The notes beneath the pieces were generated by a model that was given only the letters and a program-made list of their open reading frames with translations, made no database searches and was not told the DNA's origin. The position numbers and the translations under genes are program-made. This document shows, one piece after another, positions 50,159 through 59,093 of a stretch of DNA of 64,000 nt. The DNA is taken from contig NZ_CP132381.1 in NCBI RefSeq assembly GCF_030758615.1, positions 2,232,001 through 2,296,000 on the forward strand. The letters are read 5' to 3'. Position 1 is the stretch's first letter; every line of letters starts with the position of its first letter. The stretch comes from Gilliamella apis (lineage in GTDB: Bacteria; Pseudomonadota; Gammaproteobacteria; Enterobacterales; Orbaceae).

Positions 50159-50199
50159 ATCCATGTGTTAAATGCCATATTTTCACACATGGATTTTTT
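50159..50199 (+). terminator. Intrinsic terminator of the YdgH-like gene
   Basis: ATCCATGTG pairs with CACATGGAT across an 18-base loop that can shorten by pairing inside, followed by six T. It lies 18 bases after the stop. Confidence 0.75.
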
Positions 50200-50374
50200 A
50201 CGTAACTAAACTTTTAGTTTCAAGCTCTACCTAATAATGCAATTCATAAGAAAAACATTTTTATCCAAGAATTAAGCTTTTTACGATCTAAGTTTGTAGT
50301 AATAAGTATCAGCATAATTTAAACACAATAAATGTATTTTTTATTTAAATTTAAGAATTAAAAGGTAAGGTAAG

Positions 50375-51880
50375 ATGATGTTATTGAAAGGATTTAAATT
50401 TATTCTGTTTTCTCAATTTCCATGGTTAACACGATTTATCATATTCTTTTTAATTTCAGTGTTTTTAATGAACGATTTAGCTTTGGCTTTGGATGCAAAA
50501 ACAGTAGCAGTTATTCATGGTTCTGCCCCCTATTTTATTAACCCAGATGCGATAGGCATAAATGGATCTCGAGAATATAATCAACAAAACTTTCACTATT
50601 TTGGAGTAAAATTACAAACTACAATAAACGCTGAATTGAATAGTTTAAATGACACAATAAAATCCATAAATTTCCCTCAGGTTGATCCTAATACCACCAC
50701 ACCCAATCAATTGTTAACGATGTTAAAGTCTGATTATGGTTTTGAACCTATAATAATGCCATTTTCACCTACTAATCCAATTGATAGCCAGAATGTCTCT
50801 GATGATGACGGCGATGTTATAGCCAAAATAACCCCACCTGATGACGGTTTTAAAATAGATTGGTTCTATCGAGCAGCCAATATATCTTATTTATTATTGG
50901 AACCAGATAGAGATAGAACCTTTTGTGAACTAGCACGGTTGGGGTGGAATCCGTATATCAGAATTTCAGGCACCATTGCTTTAGTCTCTGAATATGGCAT
51001 ACCAAATTATACAATTTATTCTACGCCCAAGAGTGATTTTTTGATTTACAATGCGATCAAACCTACCGTTTGTGCCAATCGACCATCAATTGTAAACTCA
51101 TTTCCTTTCGAAAATAGAGATTATACTGGCGACTGGGCCCATTTAACTTGGGGCGATAACAATCAATACATAGTTGATTCTGGTTTCGTTAATAAAGTCA
51201 GTTCTGGTGGTTTTCCAAATACAGGGTTTGATCAAGCACGATTTCTCATGTTTATAGCTGGCGTACCATTTGATTTATCGACAATAACATCATCAAATAG
51301 TTCAAAGGGAGTAAATGTAGAGATAAAAAAAATTAGTGATAATGATGTAGATAGCCACCTAGCTAACACGGCTGTTCAAGTCAAATTGCTAGGAGAAGCC
51401 ACTGAAGCAAATCCTACATTTTCTATAAAATCCAACGGTGAAGATATTTATTCGTTTACTATTAAGAAATGGTTTTCCGCACCCAGCCAAGATTTTTATC
51501 CTTATAATCAACGTAGAAGTATTTGTCAGGGAAACTATATCATTCCATCTATTGAAGATTTAACCAACAGTGACCAAAGTCTTATAACGAGTGGTGGTGC
51601 TTGCCAGTCTGATAATAACTCAGATAATTGTCTAGCTATTACAACAAATCACTATTATCGTCGGGTTGGAAACAATCTTTTAGCTGAATGGGGTGATGTA
51701 ACTAACGAAGAAAACTATTATCATCACACCTATCCCGGTAACCATTTCCCTAAAGGACGTTTATATTGGACTTCGGACGAAAGAGATAGTAATAACCAAT
51801 ATGCAGTAGGTGCAACAAAAGGCGCTATTGAATGGCAGTTAAAAGATAATGAATTATATTTTGTTTGTGTGCTGAAATAG
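50375..51880 (+). CDS. Exported adhesin-like protein with lectin-type C-terminal domain
   Basis: A 501-residue protein with an N-terminal hydrophobic segment (FIIFFLISVFLMNDLALALD, about 22-41) serving as a signal peptide, cut probably after ALA. The mature protein is rich in Asn, Asp, Ser and aromatic residues, with cysteines at the C-terminal end. The last 140 residues (ICQGNYIIPSIEDLTN, LAEWGDVT, GRLYWTSDERD, LYFVCVLK) resemble the C-terminal adhesion domain (DUF823-like, C-type-lectin-like) found on invasin-like proteins, where WTS and a final V.CV strand are typical. Unlike those proteins it lacks an outer-membrane barrel and Ig repeats. It is monocistronic with its own terminator. Host-surface or glycan binding is a guess from the domain. 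Confidence 0.65.
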   Translation: MMLLKGFKFILFSQFPWLTRFIIFFLISVFLMNDLALALDAKTVAVIHGSAPYFINPDAIGINGSREYNQQNFHYFGVKLQTTINAELNSLNDTIKSINFPQVDPNTTTPNQLLTMLKSDYGFEPIIMPFSPTNPIDSQNVSDDDGDVIAKITPPDDGFKIDWFYRAANISYLLLEPDRDRTFCELARLGWNPYIRISGTIALVSEYGIPNYTIYSTPKSDFLIYNAIKPTVCANRPSIVNSFPFENRDYTGDWAHLTWGDNNQYIVDSGFVNKVSSGGFPNTGFDQARFLMFIAGVPFDLSTITSSNSSKGVNVEIKKISDNDVDSHLANTAVQVKLLGEATEANPTFSIKSNGEDIYSFTIKKWFSAPSQDFYPYNQRRSICQGNYIIPSIEDLTNSDQSLITSGGACQSDNNSDNCLAITTNHYYRRVGNNLLAEWGDVTNEENYYHHTYPGNHFPKGRLYWTSDERDSNNQYAVGATKGAIEWQLKDNELYFVCVLK

Positions 51881-51893
51881 AAAATACATTCAT

Positions 51894-51928
51894 AAATTGC
51901 GTTATAAGAAGGTATAGCGCAATTTTTA
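51894..51928 (+). terminator. Intrinsic terminator of the adhesin-like gene
   Basis: AAATTGCGTTATA and TATAGCGCAATTT form a long stem with a 6-base loop and one mismatch, followed by a T-tract. It begins 14 bases after the stop. Confidence 0.88.
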
Positions 51929-52131
51929 TTCTTATTATAGTTAGAATAATTCTAATTTAGCTTTTAAAAAGCAGATAATCTACTTTAGTATTTACTGTTA
52001 AAAGCAACTCATCATTTATATACTAAATAAGACAAGTAAACTTAATCAAAAAATAAATAGTGGCTGATTTTTCAAAGATGATTATTAATTCACTCAAAAA
52101 AGTGATACATAGATAATGTTTGAAAATTAAA

Positions 52132-52206
52132 TGGCTGGGGTACCAGGATTCGAACCTGGGCATGGCGGGATCAAAACCCGCTGCCTTACCGCTTGGCTAT
52201 ACCCCA
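52132..52206 (-). tRNA. tRNA-Gln (UUG), second copy
   Basis: The minus strand reads TGGGGTATAGCC at the 5' end, anticodon loop TTTTGAT (anticodon TTG), T-loop GGTTCGAATCC and an encoded CCA. The acceptor stem pairs TGGGGTA with TACCCCA. Last gene of the four-tRNA cluster; differs from the other Gln copy by one base in the variable region. Confidence 0.96.
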
Positions 52207-52337
52207 ATATGAATGGAGATTAGATATCTAGTAAATCTACTAATTCCGCATATTTTTATAGAATTGATTATAGTGGCAAAGTTCCAATATAAAAAATAGA
52301 CTAAAAAGTCAGATATAAAAATATGAGCAGATTGGAA

Positions 52338-52412
52338 TGGCTGGGGTACCAGGATTCGAACCTGGGCGTGGCGGGATCAAAACCCGCTGCCTTACCGCTT
52401 GGCTATACCCCA
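52338..52412 (-). tRNA. tRNA-Gln (UUG), first copy
   Basis: Same structure and anticodon (TTG) as the neighbouring copy, with encoded CCA. The 131 bases between the two Gln genes are AT-rich and contain nothing recognisable. In E. coli the corresponding cluster also carries CUG-decoding Gln genes; none is seen here. Confidence 0.96.
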
Positions 52413-52438
52413 ATAAAGGATAGACATTAAGATTAAAA

Positions 52439-52524
52439 TGGTGCGGGTGGAGAGACTTGAACTCACACACCTTGCGGCGCCAGAACCTAAATCTGGTGCG
52501 TCTACCAATTTCGCCACACCCGCA
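52439..52524 (-). tRNA. tRNA-Leu (UAG)
   Basis: The 86-base cloverleaf begins TGCGGGTGTGGCGAAATTGG, has anticodon loop ATTTAGG (anticodon TAG), the long class II variable arm expected of leucine, and encoded CCA. Confidence 0.96.
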
Positions 52525-52560
52525 CTGTATACTTTCGGTAAAGATACAAACTAACCTTAA

Positions 52561-52637
52561 TGGTGGCTACGACGGGATTCGAACCTGTGACCCCATCATT
52601 ATGAGTGATGTGCTCTAACCAGCTGAGCTACGTAGCC
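52561..52637 (-). tRNA. tRNA-Met (CAU), elongator
   Basis: Begins GGCTACGTAGCTCAGCTGG, anticodon loop CTCATAA (anticodon CAT), T-loop GGTTCGAATCC, encoded CCA. The paired first acceptor base (G with C) marks it as elongator rather than initiator. First gene of the cluster Met-Leu-Gln-Gln, the E. coli metT-leuW-gln order. Confidence 0.94.
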
Positions 52638-52675
52638 ATTTCATTCGCAACGTCATAACCAACACTGCGAGGCGC

Positions 52676-52704
52676 ATTATGCTTGTGTTACGGCAAATCG
52701 TCAA
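52676..52704 (-). promoter_or_regulatory. Sigma-70 promoter of the tRNA cluster
   Basis: TTGACG (52699-52704), 17 bases, CATAAT (52676-52681), then a G+C-rich discriminator (GCGCCTCGC). The discriminator is typical of stable-RNA promoters under stringent control. It points at the Met tRNA about 39 bases on. Confidence 0.82.
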
Positions 52705-52754
52705 CCCTTTTTTTTAGATATTTTAAAAAAAAGTGACGATTGATTAAGATGCAA

Positions 52755-53852
52755 TCAAATACCGTTTAATAACACTTCAATTCGCCTTTTTTGTAACTCA
52801 TTATGAATTAACTTTCCAGTATAACCTTCGGCAATAATATTTTGAACATCGACAGCTAGAGCTAATTTATATGCTTGTTCAAGGTATTGAGCTTGAGGAA
52901 ATAATTCCGTTTTAGCATAAGATTGGCTAGCAATTATCAATTGATTAAGATGGGCTGGATTGCGCCATACATCTATTTTATTGAACAATTCGATAATTTG
53001 TTCCGCAGTTAACTGTATCACATTAGCAACACTATTGTGAAATTGCTGCACCATAATTGCTAATTTCGTATATTGATTGGGGGCTTTAATTTGTAAACAA
53101 AGTTTTTCTAGCTCAGTTTTGGATGCAAACTCACCGCACAAGACTGCAAAGCGCACAGTCAAATCATCAGTCAATAAAGTCGATTTTTTTAATGCATCAG
53201 TAATAGTGCAGGAAAGTTTGAGAGATGGAAATAATAACGCTAAAGCACCACATTGTTCCAATACTTGAAAATAAACTTGAGGATCCTCAGTCGCTAGCGC
53301 CTTTTCAGTCTCTTTCCATACTCTTTCTGCTGTAAGGGTATTTATTTCACCTGCAGAGACCATCTCTTTCATTAAATTACTCGTTTCAGCAACGATTCTA
53401 AAACCTAAATGGTGATAACGGGCAGCAAAACGAGCCACACGTAAAATTCGTAGCGGATCTTCTCTGAACGCAGGAGAAACATGGCGTAATAATTTAAGCT
53501 TAATATCATTAACACCATGATAAGGATCGACAATATTGCCTTCTTGATCCATGGCAATCGCATTTATAGTAAGATCTCGTCGAATAAGATCTTGCTCTAA
53601 AGTAATATCTTTACTAAAGTCACATATAAAGCCTGTATAGCCTTTACCTGATTTCCGCTCTGTTCGAGCCAAAGCATACTCTTCTTTAGTTTTGGGGTGT
53701 AAAAAAACAGGAAAATCTTTACCAACTTGTTGGTAACCTAATGCCAGAAGTTCATCTGGGGTTGCACCAACCACAACCCAATCTCGATCAACAACAGGGA
53801 GATGTAGCAATCTATCTCTAACTGAACCACCAACAAGATAGATTTTACTCAT
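52755..53852 (-). CDS. cca: CCA-adding tRNA nucleotidyltransferase lacking a functional HD domain
   Basis: A 365-residue class II CCA-adding enzyme. The N-terminal catalytic part is intact: IYLVGGSVRDRLL, the metal-binding DRDWVVVG, TERKSGKGYTGF, RRDLTINAIA, and the DPLRILRVARFAARY primer/ATP motif. E. coli Cca (412 residues) continues into an HD phosphohydrolase domain with an HDLGKG motif; here the aligned stretch reads LTVRFAVLCGEFASKTELEK, with H-D replaced by G-E and about 20 residues missing. tRNA repair should work; phosphatase and phosphodiesterase activities should be lost. It follows ygiM with no gap, as in E. coli. Confidence 0.94.
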   Translation of the reverse strand: MSKIYLVGGSVRDRLLHLPVVDRDWVVVGATPDELLALGYQQVGKDFPVFLHPKTKEEYALARTERKSGKGYTGFICDFSKDITLEQDLIRRDLTINAIAMDQEGNIVDPYHGVNDIKLKLLRHVSPAFREDPLRILRVARFAARYHHLGFRIVAETSNLMKEMVSAGEINTLTAERVWKETEKALATEDPQVYFQVLEQCGALALLFPSLKLSCTITDALKKSTLLTDDLTVRFAVLCGEFASKTELEKLCLQIKAPNQYTKLAIMVQQFHNSVANVIQLTAEQIIELFNKIDVWRNPAHLNQLIIASQSYAKTELFPQAQYLEQAYKLALAVDVQNIIAEGYTGKLIHNELQKRRIEVLLNGI

Positions 53853-54467
53853 TTAACGCATCCAACGATCTTTTTTACGACGACCAGGCATAATAGCCGG
53901 CAAAATAAGACCTAGAAGGAAACCACCACCAGCAACTAAGCCACCATAAGTAAACCAAGTTACAATCAGATCACGGCGCTTATCATCAACTTGATTTAAC
54001 ATAGACTCAAGCTTCATATCTTGCTGTTTATTAAGTTGTTCTAACTCATTATTCTTAGCTTGTAGGCTTTCAATCGTTTGTTCAGCTTTTTGTAGTTTTT
54101 CCGCATAATCTCGGATGGCATTTTGTTGATTTTTTTCTGCATTATCAACTTTATCTTTATACTCAGCGAGTTGTGCTTCTAATGATGGCACAAGTTCTTT
54201 AAAACTAGGTTGATCTTTTAATTTATTAGACTCAATCCAAGCTGAATTACCATTAGAAAGCTGTATCCTGGTATATTTGCCATCAGCACTTTTTTCAAGT
54301 TCAATTACTTTTTGACCGGCTTTAACTGCGTTTGAATAGGCATATTGTGAACCTGGGCCACGACGTAAATAAATATCAACATTTTCAGTAACATATTTAT
54401 CAACAGCATTGGCACTAAAAGCTACAGCAATAAAAGAAAGTAAAGTAATAATATTCTGTTTTTTCAT
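53853..54467 (-). CDS. ygiM: SH3-domain membrane-anchored protein YgiM
   Basis: A 204-residue protein: signal peptide (MKKQNIITLLSFIAVAFSAN), bacterial SH3 domain (about 24-85; VDIYLRRGPGSQYAYSNAVK, GNSAWIESNKL), a coiled coil of about 70 residues (QLAEYKDKVDNAEKNQQNAI), and a C-terminal membrane helix (GGLVAGGGFLLGLILPAIMP) followed by a basic tail. This is the TIGR04211 plan and the length is that of E. coli YgiM (206). Located in the periplasm, anchored by its C-terminus; function unknown. Abuts cca. Confidence 0.92.
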   Translation of the reverse strand: MKKQNIITLLSFIAVAFSANAVDKYVTENVDIYLRRGPGSQYAYSNAVKAGQKVIELEKSADGKYTRIQLSNGNSAWIESNKLKDQPSFKELVPSLEAQLAEYKDKVDNAEKNQQNAIRDYAEKLQKAEQTIESLQAKNNELEQLNKQQDMKLESMLNQVDDKRRDLIVTWFTYGGLVAGGGFLLGLILPAIMPGRRKKDRWMR

Positions 54468-54760
54468 GATATTTTAAATTTTTACCCACAATAAAAACAT
54501 AATAACACAAAATGTAGGCTTTTCGCACAACCATTTGTAATAAAAATTTGTGAAGTTTAACTCTTTATTAATAACAAAATAAAATCGAATATATCGATTC
54601 ACTATATGAATCAAAAAACAACACCTCAATGATATTAATCAATTAAAAATCATAATATTAATATTAGAAAAATAATGATAAATATAGATAATCTATCTTA
54701 AATAACCTAGATATATGGAGCATTTTAGTCAGTCAAACCTATGCTATTTATAACTTAAAA

Positions 54761-54774
54761 TGTAATCGATTACA
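54761..54774. promoter_or_regulatory. GalR/GalS-type operator
   Basis: TGTAATCGATTACA is a perfect 14-bp palindrome and fits the GalR/GalS half-site rule TGTAANCGNTTACA. It lies about 710 bases before the repressor gene. The identical sequence occurs at 58601-58614 before the porin. Two identical copies flanking the regulator and its convergent neighbour make a real operator likely. Confidence 0.72.
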
Positions 54775-55259
54775 TTAAAATAAATATCTACCTGATAATT
54801 GTACTAATAGTAACTGTAAGGGATTTACCAATTAACATAGAAATAAGCTATTTCTTAAAGGGGAGAGCATCTAATTAACGCTTGACAGCAGTCTTATAAT
54901 ATAAAATTATCATGTAGCAAATTGGCATCAAAAAATATCTATATTTATAAATTTATCATTGCTAAATTTACATAAAAAACTGATTCTTTGAGAGCTAAAT
55001 TAGCATCACTAATATGATTACTAATGAACTACACCAGATTAAAATTTTAGAACTCAGCAAAATATCGAGTTAATAATCAATAATTATGCTATGCAATCTA
55101 TCATCCAACACCATTGGTTAATGAATATTTATTTACTATTACTAGAACTAAACCTAATTACACCATGTTAATAGGAGTAATAACAAACTAAGATGTTTAA
55201 TTTTTTCATTAAATTTTACAGCTTAATATATTCAATCTGCTACATTAATATTTTTTTAC

Positions 55260-55271
55260 TGAAACGATTCA
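55260..55271. promoter_or_regulatory. Cra/LacI-family operator-like palindrome
   Basis: TGAAACGATTCA has TGAA/TTCA half-sites around a CG centre, as in FruR/Cra sites (TGAAACGTTTCA). It is about 213 bases before the GalR-like gene. A single match, so weak. Confidence 0.35.
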
Positions 55272-55483
55272 TATAAAAATGAGCTTATTGGCAAACTAAA
55301 AATTTTGTTCTATTATAACCAGTTAAGTAGATATTCAGAATATTAAAGGTTGTATCAATAGCGAATATAATCGAAATATTTGAATCTTAGGTTTTCCGCC
55401 AATTTACGAGATATTTATTTTAACCAATCGATAATCTAAAAACTCTATATTGGCAATGAGTTAAAAAGTTAAAAGGATTTTTT

Positions 55484-56488
55484 ATGGCGACAATAAAAGA
55501 TGTTGCAAAGCTAGCAAAAGTTTCCGTTGCAACGGTATCACGGGTAATTAATGACGCTGACAATGTAAGTGATAAGACTCGTGAAACAGTAAAAAGAGCC
55601 ATGGAAAAATTAAATTATTATCCTGATGCTAACGCCCGAGCGTTATCCCAACAAAACTCTAATACTATTGGCATCGTGGTAGCAGACCTATCCGATCCAT
55701 TTTCTGGCGCAATGATTAGTACTGTTGAAAAAGTTGCAGCGAAAAACGGCCATTTTTTGCTAATTGGTAATGGATATCATAATAAACAGCAAGAATATAG
55801 AGCTATAACCAATCTTATAGAACATCGTTGTTCTTCTTTAGTTGTGCATGCAAAAATGTTACCCGATGATCAATTAATAAAATTAATGCAACAAATACCT
55901 GGTATGGTCCTAATTAATCGGATATTAAAAGGTTTTGAAAAACGCTGTATTGCGCTTGATAGTCGTTATGGCTCATACCTAGCAGTTAAACATTTAATTC
56001 AGCATGGTCATACCAACATTGGATATTTAAGTTCTAAACATAGCATATCTGATGCAATAGATAGATTGCAGGGCTATAAAGATGCATTAATCGAACATAA
56101 TATTGATATTAATGATAACTTTATTGCCTTCGCTTCGCCTAATGAAGAAGGTGGAGAACAAGCCATGATGTCTCTTTTAGAACGAAATCGACAAATTACG
56201 GCAATTGCCTGTTACAATGATTCAATGGCAGCTGGGGCTATGTCAGTATTATATGATAATGATATAAAAATTCCGAATGATGTTTCAATTATTGGCTTTG
56301 ATGATCTTTTAATTGCTCGGTATCTACATCCTAAGCTAACAACCATTCGTTATCCACTACACACAATGGCCGAACAAGCTGCTGAACTTGCATTACGATT
56401 AGCAAAAGGAGAGCCGCCTCCGACGAACTTAATTAATGTATTTATTCCAACGTTAACAAAGCGATACTCAGTTAACAATATCGGCTAA
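55484..56488 (+). CDS. LacI-family repressor, GalR/GalS-like
   Basis: A 334-residue regulator. The N-terminal helix-turn-helix is MATIKDVAKLAKVSVATVSR with the hinge NANARALSQQ-type segment; the periplasmic-binding-protein-like effector domain follows (IGIVVADLSDPFSGAMI, GMVLINRIL, HGHTNIGYLSS, IACYNDSMAAGAM, SIIGFDDLLIARYLHPKLTT). Along its length it reads closely like E. coli GalS and GalR, which respond to galactose. The recognition helix VSVATVSRVIN is that of GalR/GalS, in agreement with the TGTAATCGATTACA sites at 54761 and 58601. It is convergent with the porin. The effector sugar here may differ, since no galactose genes are nearby. Confidence 0.88.
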   Translation: MATIKDVAKLAKVSVATVSRVINDADNVSDKTRETVKRAMEKLNYYPDANARALSQQNSNTIGIVVADLSDPFSGAMISTVEKVAAKNGHFLLIGNGYHNKQQEYRAITNLIEHRCSSLVVHAKMLPDDQLIKLMQQIPGMVLINRILKGFEKRCIALDSRYGSYLAVKHLIQHGHTNIGYLSSKHSISDAIDRLQGYKDALIEHNIDINDNFIAFASPNEEGGEQAMMSLLERNRQITAIACYNDSMAAGAMSVLYDNDIKIPNDVSIIGFDDLLIARYLHPKLTTIRYPLHTMAEQAAELALRLAKGEPPPTNLINVFIPTLTKRYSVNNIG

Positions 56489-56522
56489 TATATTAAGTTT
56501 AAAGCTAACAAATCTCTTAGAA

Positions 56523-56557
56523 AATGTCGAAAACCTATAATTATCGTTTTCGACATT
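56523..56557. terminator. Hairpin between the convergent repressor and porin genes
   Basis: AATGTCGAAAAC and GTTTTCGACATT pair perfectly around an 11-base loop. Flanks are T/A-rich without a strict T-tract. Probably a two-way terminator. Confidence 0.7.
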
Positions 56558-56586
56558 AATATTATATTTCACCCTGACAAGATTAT

Positions 56587-58338
<1,752 letters not shown>

Positions 58339-58381
58339 TCATTATTTAATAGAGATTAAAGAAGTCTCAAAAAATTGAGAC

Positions 58382-58427
58382 AAAAAAAAACCTAAAGCGT
58401 AGATTAATAATCTATGCTTTAGGTTTT
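58382..58427 (-). terminator. Leader terminator of the porin gene
   Basis: On the minus strand CCTAAAGCATAGATT pairs with AATCTACGCTTTAGG, with one mismatch, followed by nine T. It stands about 50 bases before the porin ATG, so transcripts from the upstream promoter must read through it. Its first arm overlaps the antiterminator, so the two structures exclude each other. Confidence 0.88.
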
Positions 58428-58455
58428 GCCCGTTATACTGCTACGGTAGCAATCC
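58422..58455 (-). promoter_or_regulatory. BglG/LicT-type ribonucleic antiterminator (RAT)
   Basis: On the minus strand the leader reads GGATTGCTACCG, eleven bases, then CGGGCAAAACC, running on into TAAAGC of the terminator arm. This is the RAT pattern of the E. coli bgl leader (GGATTGTTACCG ... CGGGCAAAACC) and of B. subtilis sac/lic leaders. When a PTS-controlled antiterminator protein binds, the terminator cannot fold and the porin is made. The apical loop is longer than usual. No bglG-family gene is in the window, so the protein must act from elsewhere. Confidence 0.85.
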
Positions 58456-58524
58456 AACGCTTATTAAATAAGCTTATTTACTATAACCAATAAACTTGAT
58501 CATTTAACAAATAAATCTTTGGAA

Positions 58525-58540
58525 TGTGACACTTGTCACA
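58525..58540. promoter_or_regulatory. CRP-cAMP binding site
   Basis: TGTGACACTTGTCACA is an exact match to TGTGA-N6-TCACA. It lies about 200 bases before the porin start and upstream of the RAT. A TTAAAT about 29 bases from its centre could be the -10 of a class II promoter. Confidence 0.85.
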
Positions 58541-58600
58541 TTAATATTTTACGTCTGTCAAAGTTCATTGTTTTTTATAATATTTTTAAATAAAATTTAA

Positions 58601-58614
58601 TGTAATCGATTACA
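58601..58614. promoter_or_regulatory. GalR/GalS-type operator before the porin
   Basis: TGTAATCGATTACA, identical to the site at 54761-54774. Its centre is 75 bases upstream of the CRP site centre, a spacing near seven helical turns, which would place repressor and CRP on the same DNA face. Confidence 0.72.
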
Positions 58615-59093
58615 AAAAATATTGGTAAAACTATTTTTTAGCAAACAAATATTTATGCTTAGCAAGTAAAATCATAATATTAATTAACAATTGTTAAACT
58701 ACAAACTATTGAAAAGACAATCTAATAATTTGATTATTGCTGAAATGGTCAACAGACAAAAATAAAGATTATTTATCAGTATTTTCATCAAAAAAATGAT
58801 CACGATAGAAAGCAGGAAGAACAATGAACAACAATATTTATTTGTGTGTATGATTTTATCTATAAGTGATTTGTTTAGGCATGTAAAAATTCTCAGCAAC
58901 TGCTAACTTAATGGCCATATTACAATAATTGAAAATAAGTATGCATTATCGTATTGGCGGTTACCAATCAAATGATAAAAGTGAATATGTACTGACTAAA
59001 AAAATCATCATAATAAATAGATAGTTAACGATAAAACCAACACGATTTTGTTGTCCAGATATCGCAAAATCACAAATATTTGTGCCTCGTTAT
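58615..59093. other. Intergenic region between the porin control region and recB
   Basis: About 480 AT-rich bases with no recognisable gene; a 66-codon frame at 58699-58899 (minus) is hydrophobic by composition but lacks a start signal and homology. I see no terminator for recB here. Confidence 0.4.

Larger units (their letters stand above)
54468..55483. other. One-kilobase AT-rich region upstream of the GalR-like gene
   Basis: No gene found on either strand. It holds a perfect GalR-type operator (54761-54774) and a Cra-like palindrome (55260-55271). A TTGACA with TATAAT seven bases on (about 54890-54910) is too closely spaced to be a normal promoter. An unrecognised small RNA or leader could hide here. 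Confidence 0.45.

Noticed and set aside
52207-52337. A hidden third tRNA or small RNA between the two Gln genes
   Set aside because: No cloverleaf, no strong hairpin and no promoter in the 131 bases.
54890-54915. TTGACA near TATAAT as a strong promoter
   Set aside because: The two boxes are only 7 bases apart, far from the 16-18 required.
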